Notes: a model not told the origin generated them from the letters alone. Counted from the stretch's first letter, positions 14,201 through 24,876 are shown. The stretch: DNA of 64,000 nucleotides from Antedon mediterranea (GCF_964355755.1 NC_092675.1:17061312-17125311), one strand, 5' to 3'. Made by a program: numbers and translations.

Positions 14201-17200
14201 TGATTGTTTTAAAAATTAGTTTTAAATGTTTTATGTGTACTAATTTCTTTGTTTATTTCTTATGTAACATAATTGCAAAATATATTTAGTTAGTTCAGTC
14301 CCTAAAAGTGCCCTAATGTCAACGTGGAACTCAACTCAACTGTGTCTACATGAGCACTCTTCGCAACTGAACAGGCACACAAAAAATGTCAACTTTCAGT
14401 TGCCTATATTCTACTTTTTCCGGAACTGAAAGGAACTTAGCACTTAAAATCGAGTCACGCATGCAGTATGTTGAATCGCGACCAGTAGAGATCAGTTTGA
14501 TTTTATCCAAAAAGTCCTCACAAATACTGGTTCCTCTATACAACTATGAATCGCGCTGTGGTTTAAAGGTCACAAAGTTGAATAAATATATCCCAATATA
14601 GGAATTTGATATAATACATACAAATACATATAATGCACTGTCTGTTTGTAAAGTTTGTATACATTTATTTCAGGGTATTTACAGATGTCCAGGTTTGAAA
14701 CTGAAAGTTGAGAAGTTATGTCAAACATTTGAGAATGGTGGCGATCTAGTGGACTTATCAGAAACCTCGCCCCATCTCATCTCTAACGTTCTTAAACACT
14801 ACCTAAGACAAGTCAGTATAATTATAGCTAACTATTTGTATAATAATAGTATTGCTAAAAATTAAATTTAATTAGAGTTATAAATATATATGTTATATAC
14901 TCCTGTGGGACACCCCTATTAATTGGAAACTTTCATGTGAAACAAAAAAGAGGTAATACGTGTTTTAATACTATAGGACAACCCCATTCACTTGGTCGCA
15001 AAGGTGTCCCCTTAATAGTGGTTCTTCTGTATGTTAATTATTTTAGAATTGTAATGTATTGTACATCATTGCTTTGGTTACATTCACTTATAGACTGTTA
15101 TACTAAGTGTAGTTTTATTTTTATTATTGTAATATTGTTATGTACTAGAACACAGTCATAGTATTTTATCCTTTGTATTATATAATAAAACACATTTTTT
15201 TAAAATCAAAATAGCAGTTTATGACAGTTTGTTTGGAAATGATGTGTTAAACCTTAATATTAATTTATTATTTATTTGATTTCATTGCAGCTTCCAGAGC
15301 CTTTACTGACTTCTAAATTTTACCCACAATTCCACACGTTAGCAAGAGAAAGTCGTGAGTTAAAATTACCATTAGATGATCCAAAGTCTGTGAATAAGTT
15401 AAAGGATATAATTCACCAACTTCCACTTGCTAACTACCTATCTCTCAAGGAGTTGTTTTTACATCTAAAAAGGTAATTTTACTTAACTATTTAATGAGAT
15501 TAAACTACAGTATGAGATTAATTGTGGAGCTTAGAGAAATGTTATACATTGAGAAAGAATAATTCCAATTTGTTTATATATTTTATATTTTGCAGAGTAA
15601 CTCTCCATGAAAAGCGTAATGGTATGACAGCTAGTAATCTAGGAATTGTATTTGGACCTAATTTAATTAAAGAGTAAGTAAACACTGGCCATATGTTGGA
15701 ATGCCTGGCCCATTCATATAACTGGCATGGGATGTATGTTTGCCTTTAACGTGTAGGCATGAGGGAATTTCAGTTTTGTTCACTTGTCCCAGGACAAGTA
15801 AGTTTTACTTGTCCACATTATATTACGCAATACATTAAAAAAAACATAGTTGATTTCGATTTCTTTATTTAAAAACTATTAAAACTATTTGTTGGACTCG
15901 GCTTCCGGATCGTAAGTAGGTCATTGTTCTCTGAACCAGGGAGGTCCCTGTCCGAGCCTACTAAGTATTGTTAGTAACCCTTGAACGATGTATTGTTATA
16001 ATTATCTATTATCGATCGTAGGGTTAGATATATCCCATGTTTAAGATTTTACATAGGCCTTTAAAATTATTATATATACAGTATAATTAAATTTACTACT
16101 AAAGCATGTTAATATTAAACATGCACATCATTTTATATCATAAAACCTTATCCCCTGCCTGGTGATACCGGGCACCTACCATGTGATACCGAACCCTACC
16201 TGGCGATACGGGCCCTACCTGCTGATACTGAGGCCCCTACCTGGCGTAGATTAATATGACCCAGGGCTAGGGTCTAGTGATTATTCCTACAGTTTCTGGA
16301 GTCCTTTTAATAAACACAATCTCCAGCGCGATCTATCATCTAAATAACTCTTAATATTATTGCAAAAAGTTTATACTTACTGTTTGGTCTTGCCACACCC
16401 TATAACATTATCCATTATTTCGATTTTAGTTCTGCACATGATATTTTGTCAGCCTTAGTGAACATGCCAGATAACAACAGAGCAGTGGAGCTACTTATAC
16501 ATAATGCACAGGTATGGCATTTCTATTGATATACAGTATTATATACCAGCACCATTCAATTCACTGTATCCGATTGATTGATCGCCGGTCTTATTATTGC
16601 CATGCCATCGAACTATAGACCTGCTAAACTGCGCATATCTGTTTCCTTTATTATCTTCTTCAATACAATCGAATCCACACATGCTAGTCCTAGTCTAGCC
16701 TGCAGCTGACTTATTTTGAGGATTTAGTAAGTTTAGCGGCCAGTTAAAATATGAAGAAACAAATAAAGTATGCTTTGGTGAATATTTGTTGCATATCTGG
16801 AAGCGACGATTATCAAATGCAGGCCTTTTTTGTCTACTTCAACCAAGTCCATGTTATGCATTTGCTTCGGCCTAGCCTACAGCTAAATTACATGGTATGG
16901 TATATAAAACAAATATTTACTGGGCTTTCATCGAAACATGATAAAAAATATAGCCCTCAGTGATCTGGAGACTTTAATATATCCCTCGACTTCAGCTTGG
17001 GATATAGTATAGTCTCCAGATCACCTTGGGTTATATTTTTAACCATGCCCCTCAGCCCAGTCAATATCTGTATACTGTAGAACCTGTGACATCTTCTGAA
17101 GCTAACAAAGTGTTCCCTTAAATGAGAATTGTTAACATTATTTAATTTGTAGATATTTAATGTTGATGATACACCAGTAGAAGACATCATGTCTAGCTCC

Positions 17201-18262
17201 AACAACCCTTCTAGTCCAAGAATAAAACATTGTAAGTATACTAACATAGCTTGCCTGAAAGCTCTGCTTTTTCTTGCTTTTTTATTTTATCGGAACTTGA
17301 TTTAGTAATTTCCCTTTGGATAAATTTGTTTAATATATATTGCTTAACTATGAATCTATCAATTTATAAACAATTTTTTTTCTTTTTTAGCGTCTCTAAA
17401 CCAATCCTCCAACAACTCAACTGACGATCGTGGAAGTAAAAAGAAAAGAAAACCATTTAAATTGCGAACGCCACAAACAGAAGAATCTGATGGCGATGAT
17501 GAATCTGGCTATCTTGAATGTAAGACTCTTCATTCAAGTCATATTTATTTTACTTTTATCGATAATACCTATTCGTAAAATGTATGAAATTAATGGTAAA
17601 TTATTGCATTACATAAGGAAAGTCCATCAGAAGCCTGTTTTCTGGAAAATGTATATATTAAATGTATTTAAAAAAATCATTATTTTTCTTTTTTGTGTGA
17701 ATAACACAAAATCGAGAAATTTATATCACACCTTTAGACTGCGGACTGGCCCGGGAACGGAATCGGTATATCTATTCAAATTACAAAATAGCCTATTCTT
17801 CAGAATTCTTCATGTTTTGGGGGACAATATATCTTTAAGTAAATAAAATAAATGTTATTTTTTAATTTAATTTTGTATATTAAATAACTTTTGTTTTACC
17901 GAATAGCTGGCGTTTGGGTTGGTGATAACATAAATTGTAAGCAAGACCTTCTTACGCCAACACCAACTCCTCCACCAAGAAAAACAAATTCACCGAAACA
18001 GAAAAGGTTAGGATCACCTAGTGCTGTAGTATTTCGATCTAAAGTAAGTCCAAGTCAGGAACACAATAGATTATCAGCACCACCACCAGTCAATATTGTT
18101 CGACACCAAGAAGTTGAAAGGTCAATGAGTGCCCCGATTGATGAATCATCATCTCATTCAGAAGGTTTACCGGGAATGGTTAGCGTACCAACGTCCCCGA
18201 GTGAAACGTTGGGTTTAAAGCCAAGTCCTGGTAGTAAGCGGCGGGAACCACGATTTGTGTGA
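1164..18262 (+). CDS. ARHGAP29/ARHGAP45/GMIP: Rho GTPase-activating protein, F-BAR/C1/RhoGAP family (5'-partial, 21 exons)
   Basis: Coding exons, all GT/AG with matching phases: 1164-1245, 2016-2082, 5127-5214, 6456-6605, 7453-7562, 8030-8095, 8594-8674, 9386-9643, 9804-9863, 11877-11933, 12416-12561, 12845-12927, 13068-13265, 13854-14188, 14674-14811, 15291-15472, 15596-15673, 16430-16511, 17153-17231, 17391-17519, 17907-18262 (TGA). Joined they give about 940 residues: F-BAR about 85-335, C1 503-547, RhoGAP about 560-755, Ser/Pro-rich tail. The first exon starts in mid-codon and has no start signal, so the N terminus lies upstream of the window; vertebrate members are about 970-1260 aa. Family knowledge: these proteins bind membranes through the F-BAR and stimulate GTP hydrolysis by Rho, chiefly RhoA, to restrain actomyosin contractility. 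The sequence does not distinguish the three vertebrate paralogues, and it may be the single ancestral gene. The fold and family are secure; the exact orthology is not. Confidence 0.95.
4040..4100 (-). repeat. Possible SINE/tRNA-related scrap
   Basis: The minus strand has a B-box-like GGTTCGAGTCCCACC, next to a small hairpin ACTTGCGAAAAAATTCGCAAGT. Only the 3' part of a tRNA-like unit is visible. Confidence 0.3.
4740..5062. mobile_element. TTAA-type MITE, copy 1 (RhoGAP intron 2)
   Basis: About 320 bp. The left end TTAATCATTGTCCCCCTGAA and the right end (TTTTTGGGAGACAATACATA then TTTAA) are inverted versions of each other. It shares long internal similarity with the copies at 11950 and 52821: GTTATTCACTT, then a CTTTTTATAAGTGAA stretch, then CATGTTTTTGGG. 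It is non-coding and flanked by TTAA, as in piggyBac-type insertions. Confidence 0.7.
6456..11933 (+). CDS. RhoGAP gene: F-BAR (FCH) domain exons
   Basis: Seven exons (6456-6605, 7453-7562, 8030-8095, 8594-8674, 9386-9643, 9804-9863, 11877-11933) encode one long, charged, mostly helical block rich in Lys, Glu and Gln. It has the heptad-like stretches of an F-BAR: FEVDQGVEIALDRAK at the start, then the basic QRKLEHDKRRKEVRIRWHKM segment, then REANRK-like AEANRKQQDMSNLK. This order matches the GMIP/ARHGAP29/ARHGAP45 F-BAR, a banana-shaped dimer that binds curved membranes and, in this family, helps autoinhibit the GAP. Four of the seven exons are whole codons in length (66, 81, 258, 60 nt), plus a fifth of 57 nt, so skipping would keep the frame. 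Confidence 0.9.
9878..11139. mobile_element. 1.26-kb inverted-repeat DNA element with TAA target duplication (RhoGAP intron 9)
   Basis: The left end reads GGCCAAATAAAAAAACATAC then TTGTTAAGCGTCAC. The right end is its reverse complement over about 35 bp (GTGACGCTTAACAAGTA, then T-rich, then TATTTGGCC). TAA stands immediately outside both ends (9875-9877 and 11140-11142), as in PIF/Harbinger elements, whose ends often start GGCC. It has no transposase frame, so it is non-autonomous. A CTAGCAAA-rich stretch lies near 10030-10110. Confidence 0.75.
11950..12211. mobile_element. TTAA-type MITE, copy 2 (RhoGAP intron 10)
   Basis: Shares with the other copies the internal blocks AGTTATTCACTTTTTG, GACATTGGTTTTTGGTTAAA and CATGTTTTTGGGGAACACTA. 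It ends CTCTTTAA. The left terminus is degraded, so its boundary is approximate. Confidence 0.6.
12416..13265 (+). CDS. RhoGAP gene: linker exons between F-BAR and C1
   Basis: Exons 12416-12561, 12845-12927 and 13068-13265. They begin with the end of the F-BAR extension (a YEPGFQFSEYVRQY segment that corresponds to FEPG..Y.EFV in GMIP-type proteins). They continue into a low-complexity linker rich in Ser, Pro, Asp and Glu (SSEDELDDPSEPE), probably disordered and phosphorylated. Phases are 0 to 2, 2 to 1, and 1 to 1, and all joins restore full codons. Confidence 0.85.
13285..13416. mobile_element. 130-bp MITE, copy 1 (RhoGAP intron 13)
   Basis: Terminal inverted repeat AAGCTCTGTCTACACTATCA, matched at the far end by TGATAGTGTAGACAGAG. 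The interior reads GATGTGCCCAAATATGGTAG. Three relatives occur at 28261, 52144 and 54518. Confidence 0.8.
13854..16511 (+). CDS. RhoGAP gene: C1 zinc finger and catalytic RhoGAP domain exons
   Basis: Exon 13854-14188 carries an atypical C1 finger: His503, Cys514/517, Cys528/531, His536, Cys539 and Cys547 of the visible protein. It runs straight into the FGVPL and VPFILTKC opening of the RhoGAP domain. Exon 14674-14811 begins with GIYRCPG, whose Arg597 is the arginine finger that completes the Rho active site. Exon 15291-15472 holds LPEPLL. Exon 15596-15673 holds NGMTASNLGIVFGPNL. Exon 16430-16511 holds the NRAVELLIHNAQ helix. All signature RhoGAP positions that I can see are intact, so the enzyme should be active. 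This is the best-supported part of the gene. Confidence 0.97.
16157..16250 (+). repeat. Degenerate short tandem repeat
   Basis: Four imperfect units of about 24 bp containing CCTGG/GGTGATACCGGGC-type sequence (CTACCTGGCGATACGGGCC, CTACCTGCTGATACTGAGG). It lies in RhoGAP intron 17. Confidence 0.6.
16922..17058. repeat. Palindromic hairpin element in RhoGAP intron 18
   Basis: Arms of about 60 bp, 16922-16983 and 17000-17058, are imperfect reverse complements. The core GTGATCTGGAGACT pairs with AGTCTCCAGATCAC, and TATCCC with GGGATA, around a short loop (CTCGACTTCAGCTT). No coding capacity. It lies about 95 nt before exon 17153-17231. Confidence 0.8.
17153..18262 (+). CDS. RhoGAP gene: C-terminal Ser/Pro-rich tail exons
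   Basis: Exons 17153-17231, 17391-17519 and 17907-18262 encode about 187 residues after the GAP domain. The tail has a basic cluster (GSKKKRKPFKL) that could act as a nuclear or membrane-binding patch. An acidic ESDGDDESGYLE run follows, then many Ser-Pro and Thr-Pro sites and a PTPTPPPRK proline stretch that could bind SH3 domains. It ends in RREPRFV, a short hydrophobic end that resembles a class I/II PDZ ligand only weakly. Function of the tail is inference; the reading frame is secure. Confidence 0.88.
17764..17836. mobile_element. TTAA-type MITE, right-end fragment (RhoGAP intron 20)
   Basis: Only the right terminus is recognisable: CTTCATGTTTTGGGGGACAA followed by TATATCTTTAA. This matches the right end of the 52.8-kb copy. 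Confidence 0.5.
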
Positions 18263-18468
18263 CTGTTGATAAATGTAAAGATTTTATAATGCAATATAGT
18301 TAGTTGTTTCATATGATCTTAGTTTCTGTAAAATAGTGCTTTTTGGTCTATCATTGCTACAGGCTACCTCCAGGTTTATATTTGGTTATTGTTTGATATA
18401 AAACACAGCTATAGGCCCTTTTTACTAGTGTTAAATTTGAAAAAAATCTTGTTTACCACTAGTAGTAA

Positions 18469-18613
18469 CAGTTTATACACATTGTTTTCATACTTCCATC
18501 TATTTATTGTGATGTGAAAAGTGTGGAACCTATCGGAGCTCAGTTTATACACATTGTTTTCATACTTCCATCTATTTATTGTGATGTGAAAAGTGTTGAA
18601 CCTATCGGAGCTC
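18469..18613 (+). repeat. 72-bp direct tandem duplication in the RhoGAP 3' UTR
   Basis: The 72-bp block starting CAGTTTATACACATTG at 18469 is repeated at 18541 with almost no change (GTGTGG against GTGTTG near its end). The near-identity indicates a recent duplication. Confidence 0.9.
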
Positions 18614-19772
18614 AGAATTGTTTGATTCTTCTAAATTGAGTCATCTAGTTGAAAACATTCTTGAAGAAACAACTATGGTGTTTCAATTCAAATTTTTTTT
18701 TATCAAACAATAGTCTTTTTAAAGGCTTGGAAAAATAATTGTTGTGGTACCTGAGCATTTCGGCCACTGGTTATGCAATACCTAAATTCATAGTGTGCCA
18801 TTCACGTCACATTTTACTCACAATTGTCTGTATTGAGCACAAGAGTTAGGCAGGCTACCTAACGTTGTCTTTACGCATCATTGCATTGAGGAATGTTTTT
18901 AGGGAGGAGGTACTTCTTTCTAAATGGACATGATAATTACTTTGCCTTTATGGCACACCATGATTTTGGACATTCCATACTCGGCAGCCCAAATATTTGA
19001 TCTTCACTGTGACCATTTTGTGCCTTTGAGTCAAAAGATCAAACTTCTAAGATAAAAACACTCTGCCAATATGAGTTATTGAAAATTTATGCTGGATTTA
19101 GGAAAAACAAGTTTTAAACATGATGTTTTTAGATTTAAATTAACATACGATTTTAAGGCATCCTTATGTCTATGTACTGTTTTCCAATTTAAACTTTATT
19201 TTATGAATATGTTTCCAAGCCATTCCAGCATCCGACACTTTAAGAAGTATCTTATATTTTCAATACAGTTCTTTTCTTTGGTGGCTCATATTTTAAGATT
19301 TTGTTTATAATTAATTAAACTTTTTTTTAAACTGTTGTACATTAAAATATTATTAGAATATTTTAAAGGTTTTTTTAATTTGGGCATTATTTTGTGATCT
19401 AAAGATCGCCTTTAAATATAAAAGTATACATACATTGTTATGAAGGTTATATAGAGATGTAGAGATATAATGTCAGAAATACATATAGGCCTATTTATAC
19501 ATACTGCATCGCTCATTCAAATAGGTTTATGCATTTGTATATACGTATATAGATTTGTACTATATAGATATATGTTTAGAAAAGATGATTTAAAATTAAT
19601 ATTTATACCAAATTCTGTATATATTATGTATAATGCGTATTGAATTACCACAACAAATAACTTGAAGAAGAGGAGGACGCTATAGTTATAAACAAGTGAT
19701 AATTATCTATATTAAGAACAAGCGTTTGTTGTTATAAAAATGTTAGTTATTGATATCAAAATGACCGAAATG

Positions 19773-19886
19773 TACCTGGAATAGTTTAAAAATACAAAGA
19801 CGGTACATTCTACCTGGAATAGTTTAAAAATACGAAGACGGTACATTCTACCTGGAATAGTTTAAAAATATGAAGACGGTACATTC
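19773..19886 (+). repeat. 38-bp tandem repeat, three copies
   Basis: Units start TACCTGGAATAG at 19773, 19811 and 19849, each ending GACGGTACATTC. They differ by single bases (ACAAAGACGG, ACGAAGACGG, ATGAAGACGG). The array lies inside the probable RhoGAP 3' UTR. Confidence 0.9.
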
Positions 19887-20064
19887 TCAGCCATACTTTT
19901 TATTAATTTCTTTTTGGAAACAGTAGTAGGAGGAATGGGTCATGGCGTAATATTTTACGTTTACTCATATACTGGTTTTGTATTTGTATTTTATAATTAC
20001 TTACTAGTTTTGCTCATTTGATAAGAAATTAATTCATGATCTACAGACAAAGTGGTGCAATAAA

Positions 20065-20830
20065 ACAGTATTTCTCATACTGTATCTTGTCCAACATTTT
20101 TACAATTTTCATGTTATTTTGTAAATTGTGCAAAATTTTGATTTAATAATTCAAATTTCTGTTGCTGCCTGATTGATAACAGAATGATAAAATAATTGGT
20201 GCTATATTTTTATGGAGACCCACATAATTGCTCTAATTATGCATAAATTGACTGTGCTATTTTATATGATTATTATTGTTTTATTATTTTTAATTTTGAT
20301 ACAATTTGTTCCTATTAGTCTATATTATTTTGTTGTTGTAGTTACTGTATTATTTACAGTAGTCATTTAAAGCTAAATAATAACTACAGAAGAATTTTAA
20401 AAAGTAATTAGTAAATTGTATTGCAAAAATGCAATTATTATTGTTATATATGAAAGTTCCATATTAATGCAAATTAAAGCCGTTTTTGTTGTTGTTGTTG
20501 TAGGCCTAATAACATTTGGCAACAAATTTATTTTTACAGAACCTGCGGTTTAAACATCTGTTTCTCTCGTTTACCATAGAAAAAAAGGTTTTTGGTAAAG
20601 CTAATTGCATTATATATTTTCACAATTTCTATTATTTACTATATAATGATATGTTTGCGTTTCATTTAACGTTTACTACATTGAGTAGAATGTATCTATT
20701 TTGCGAGAATTGAAACCATCGTTGTAGGAATAGATAGAATAAAGATTAACTGACTACTTTACTGTATTTTGTGATGCGCAAAAAAAGTATTTCGCCAAGA
20801 TGGAAAACATGTTATTGATTCTTTGTTCAG
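20065..20830. other. Intergenic, AT-rich, nothing recognised
   Basis: Between the RhoGAP poly(A) signal and a short MITE. A small GTT run lies near 20486-20500. The one short open frame here (20516-20713) shows no family resemblance and was not annotated. Confidence 0.5.
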
Positions 20831-20942
20831 CTTGGTTCTCACTAGGAAGCAACGCAAAAACGTCAACGCAACGCAATCGCTTGTGATTGGTCAACTCACT
20901 TACATTGCGTTACGTCCTTCTATTGTGTCTCTAGTGGGAAGA
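20831..20942. mobile_element. Short MITE with TTGGTTCTCACTAG ends, copy 1
   Basis: Left end CTTGGTTCTCACTAGGAAGC, right end TCTCTAGTGGGAAGAAG, a degraded reverse complement. The interior has repeated ACGCAACGC motifs and CTTGTGATTGGTCAACTCAC. The same end and interior motifs frame the 56.3-kb satellite and recur at 59.95 kb. Confidence 0.65.
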
Positions 20943-21420
20943 AGTGGGAATTAGCGTTTTTTTTAATTTGCAACACCATCTGGTTGCTAACGTCTGAAAT
21001 AAGGAATTAGAACAATGATGTGCAACATTAATAGGGATGGATCAACATTTTTGTTATGTAAATACAAAATGTATATATATACTGTTTATAATATAGTTGT
21101 AAAAATAACTCTTTATGTTTTAGCCACGAAAAGACTGAGACATAAACCTGTAAATTAAAGAAAAGAACACTTATTTAATGAATATTAGATTTCGATAAAA
21201 TGTAGTTTTAATTTAAATAAAATATTACAAATGTATACTAATAAGGCATGTCTAGATTGGAATAGAAAGAGAAGATAGTTGAGGCCTTTATGTATATGTA
21301 CATCCAGTCAACATATTTTTAGGATGATTATAAATACAATTCATGAAAATCTATTATGTTATTTGTACTTTTGTTGGATTGCTGTGTTTGCTATTGTACC
21401 CGATTCCCAGTACTGTATCT

Positions 21421-22430
21421 CCACATTTCAAGAACTTAGCAAGCTTGACCTACATGGAAAGGATCTTCGATTGTTGCAAAATTTGTACTGGAATCAGACT
21501 GCATGCACGAGGGTAGATGGGTAGTGCAGTGACTACACAAGTATTGGAAGAGGAGTGAGACAGGGGTACGTGTCACCAGACTTGTTTAACTACTATAGCG
21601 AGTTGATCTTGAGGCAGCTAGAGAATAAGAAGGGTTTGAGAGTATGTGGTAGAAATATTACAATATATGCAGATGACACAGTTCTACTGGCAGAGTCAGT
21701 TGAAGATCTCCAACGGTTGCTGAATGTGGTTGTAGTAAAGAGTGAAAGAATGGGTCTGTCTATAAATTGTAGTAAGACAGAGTGTTTAGTAGTGTCAACA
21801 AAGGAGAGTTCAACATGTAACCTTCAAACAAGAGACCAGATAATTCAGCAGGTGTCCTCTTTTAACTATCTTGGAAGCAAAATAACAGATTATGCCAGGT
21901 GTGTAACGGATAAGTCCTTGCGAAAGCCGCATTTGGAGAAATGGAGAATATCTTGAAGAACTATGCGATGAGTATGGAAACCAGGTTGCGTGTATTAAAC
22001 CGCTACATCTATCTTGTGCTGATGTATGGAAGTGAAGCCTGGTCAATCACAACTGACCTCAGAAAAAGATTGTAAAGCTGTGAGATGTGGTTTCTAAGGA
22101 AAATGATGAGAATTTCATGGACAGATAGAGTTAATAATGAAGATGTGCTGATAAGATGGAGTGTGCAGGAAACTACTGAAGGATATTAGGATTAGACAGA
22201 TGAGATTCGTGGGATGGGACATGTGTTGAGGAAGGGAGGTCTGGAGAACTTGGCATTAACTGGAAAGATAGAAGGACGAAGGGGCAGGGGGAGAAAAAGA
22301 GTCACTTGGTTGGCCAGCATAGCTGAATGGATTCGGAATAGAGGTGAGAATACCAAAGAAGTGAAGTTGCTGAAAATGGCAATAGACAGGGAATTGTGGC
22401 ACAACATGATTGCCACAGTTTCATGATATG
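21421..22430 (+). pseudogene. Degenerate non-LTR retrotransposon, reverse transcriptase remnant
   Basis: Conceptual translation across frame breaks gives the order of a LINE reverse transcriptase. First comes LRLLQNLYWNQTACTRVDG. Then a stop and shift, and GVRQGYVSPDLFNYYSELIL. The catalytic box ITIYADDTVLLAES follows at about 21660-21700, then SINCSKTECLVVST, then SFNYLGSKITD. After more breaks comes the C-terminal signature GHVLRKGGLENLALTGKIEG and RGRGRKRVTWLASIAEW (about 22214-22330). The YADD residues survive, but several stops and frameshifts make it inactive. No 5' endonuclease part is present, so it is also 5'-truncated. The clade was not settled; the C-terminal block is typical of RTE- and CR1-related elements. 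Confidence 0.85.
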
Positions 22431-23375
22431 GCACTTCGAGAGAGAAAATATCTCCACATATGTCTATTCCCGAATTCAAAGGAATATTTGTTAATACAGC
22501 ATCTCAACAACTAACATTTTCTCCAGTTCCAGCGGAACATTCTCATTGGTATCAATTGCATCTATTTATGTGTTACGTCATCCAAATTAGGACACGCTAT
22601 GAATTACGTCATTTGCATTTCGTTACTCATTACAACACTGCTGACGTACTGGCGACAAGGGTAACTGGGGCGTGACATGTCATTCTGAAGGTGTGACTGG
22701 TCGCGAACACACCGCGGAATTTTCAAACGTTTTTTTTTCAGGTACGTAATATTTCTATTTCAATAACAACCTACTCTCATTAATATTGTTGAATCTCGCG
22801 TAATACTCCTTACTGTCCATTCTCCTTATCACAATTCAAACATGCTAGATTAGTGAAATAATACTGTTATAAAGATATGCTCAGAATTAGTAAAAGGTTG
22901 AAAAAATTGCAACAGAATTGTTTTCACCACAAAGCATTTCTATAAAAAAAATCCAGGTAGGGGAAATAGGTTTTTTTTTTAAAAATGGCCGGCAATGGCG
23001 AAAAATGTTTAAAAATCAGCCAAAAACATATATTGTTTATCTAATTACCACTAGATAGCAGTTTTTATTATGCTTTTTATATTTCTTTTAGTTTCAAACA
23101 TTTCAACTGCAATATACATATTAATTTAAGTGCTATTTGGCAGCAAAAACACACATTTAAGTATCAAGATATCACCACGGTTATAATAATAGACAACGTA
23201 GTCCTATGCATTATAATACAGGACTAAGATGTCTAATAAAACAGTTCATTTACATTTTGTACTGTCACAAAAATAGAATTATACAATCTTACAATCTATT
23301 AATCCATTCATTTTCATTGTCCATTCATCCTCTGTCTAAAGGTAGAAATTGAGCATGTGCTGATGCCGTGGTATT
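22431..23375. other. Unassigned accessory sequence between LINE remnant and foldback
   Basis: No gene seen. Near 22539-22564 a 26-bp stretch (CATTCTCATTGGTATCAATT, then GCATCT) closely matches the core of the 69-bp satellite that starts 2.3 kb downstream. Several TTACGTC/GACGTA motifs follow at 22575-22650. Confidence 0.45.
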
Positions 23376-24622
23376 CTTCATAAACAGTGGTACTGACAGA
23401 CTGTCATCAATGGACACATCACGCCATTTGTAACTTTTCATCCCCAGTCTGTAGGTTGAAGAGTATTTTCTATCCACTGCTGTACCATGGTAATAGACAC
23501 GCAATGCAAAGCTTTTATTTCAAGTGCTGTTTTGGTTTTTGCTACTTTCTCCCAGAACGTATTTCTCCATACAGTATATAGCTAGCTACCAATGCCAATT
23601 CCCCTTATGCGATGATTTCTCTTTTTTATTTGAGACGTTTGGTTTTACAGAGTTTGTAAGCATACTACTGCAGGTGTGATGACTTTTTAAGACTAACACC
23701 TTTTCCTATACCAAATAGATAGGATGTAGTATCACATCCCTGGATTCCATGTATAAAAAGCAAATTAATTTTTCACACCAATGAAAGACTATACAAGCAT
23801 TCACAGTGCTCCCCCATCGAGAACATACGGTATTAAATCAATGAATGAAGCAACCGTGACAGAATATTAATTAAAGAAGAAAGAACTTATTATTATTACA
23901 CTATGGGTCAAAATCAGCCATATTCATCAATAGAGAAGCAGTGCACATCTCTCTCACATTACTATTTCATCATTGATGGCTATGAGAGACAGTCATACAC
24001 ATGCATCATTTGTTGAAAAAGAACCTTGTACTTTTCCTGCAGCCCTGTTTACTCCATACACATACTGCTAGACTACTCAGAAATCTTCATCTCACTGCCC
24101 ACTGTATGTTATCAATGGGGAGCACTGCTACATCAAACCACTTGGCCCAAAACAGCAACATTTTAAGACATTTATTATGTACCGTGCATGTTTGTTACGT
24201 TTTGTGAAGGCAAAGTAAACTCTTGTGTTTAATGGCTATAATTATGGGCCGTAAGTAAATTTGGTTTAGGAAAAGGTGTTAGTCTTAAAAATCATCACAT
24301 CACAGAGTAGTATGTCAAATTCTGTAAACCAAACAGTTTCCAAAAAAAAAAGAGAGAAAACATTGCATCAGAGGAATTTGGCATTGGTAGCTATATATGG
24401 ACGGAAGTCAATGGAGACTTTAGACAGCCTACTTTTCTGTGACAAAGTTGCAAAAAGCAAAATGTCAGTTTAAAAATAATCTATTCCCTCAAAATGCTGC
24501 AAAATTTCATTACGTGAGTCTTTCTACCAGGTATAGCAGTGGATAGGAAATACTCTTCAACCCACAGACTGGGGATGGAAAGTTACAGATGGCATGATGT
24601 GTTTATTGATGACAAATTTACT
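23376..24622. mobile_element. Large foldback element (inverted arms of about 340-360 bp)
   Basis: The left arm (about 23376-23712) is the imperfect reverse complement of the right arm (about 24264-24622). CATCCCCAGTCTGTAGGTTG pairs with CAACCCACAGACTGGGGATG. AAGACTAACACCTTTTCCT pairs with AGGAAAAGGTGTTAGTCTT. TAGCTACCAATGCCAA pairs with TTGGCATTGGTAGCTA. A 550-bp loop separates the arms. No coding frame was found. It is either a foldback-type element or two opposed copies of one repeat. Confidence 0.7.
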
Positions 24623-24876
24623 ACCAGCACCAGAGAAACTATTACAGTTGATTAGATGTACCTGCAAATAAGGTTGTAGTAAAATGAATTGCAATTGCAG
24701 AAAATTCATAATTCTATTACAAATTGAGATGTGTTATAATACAATATTGTGTATAATAATATGCATGTGTGGCGGGACGTATCTTCGAGGAAATAAATTC
24801 ATTCCTTAGGAAGGACTAACACTATTGTTTTGTGGTTAAGTTTTGATTTAGGTATGTGCTTATTTACTTATTTACG

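Larger units (their letters stand above)
18263..20064 (+). other. Putative 3' UTR of the RhoGAP gene
   Basis: Follows the TGA at 18260-18262 and has no coding frame of its own. The first convincing AATAAA lies at 20059-20064, giving a UTR of about 1.8 kb. It contains a 72-bp tandem duplication and a 38-bp triplicate, listed separately. The exact cleavage site cannot be seen. Confidence 0.5.

Noticed and set aside
13865-14203. Stand-alone 112-residue zinc-finger gene
   Set aside because: It is one exon of the RhoGAP gene plus a few read-through intron codons; the donor is at 14189.
21279-21524. 81-residue gene
   Set aside because: Its C-terminal half is the reverse-transcriptase fragment of the LINE remnant; the first half is unrelated flanking sequence.
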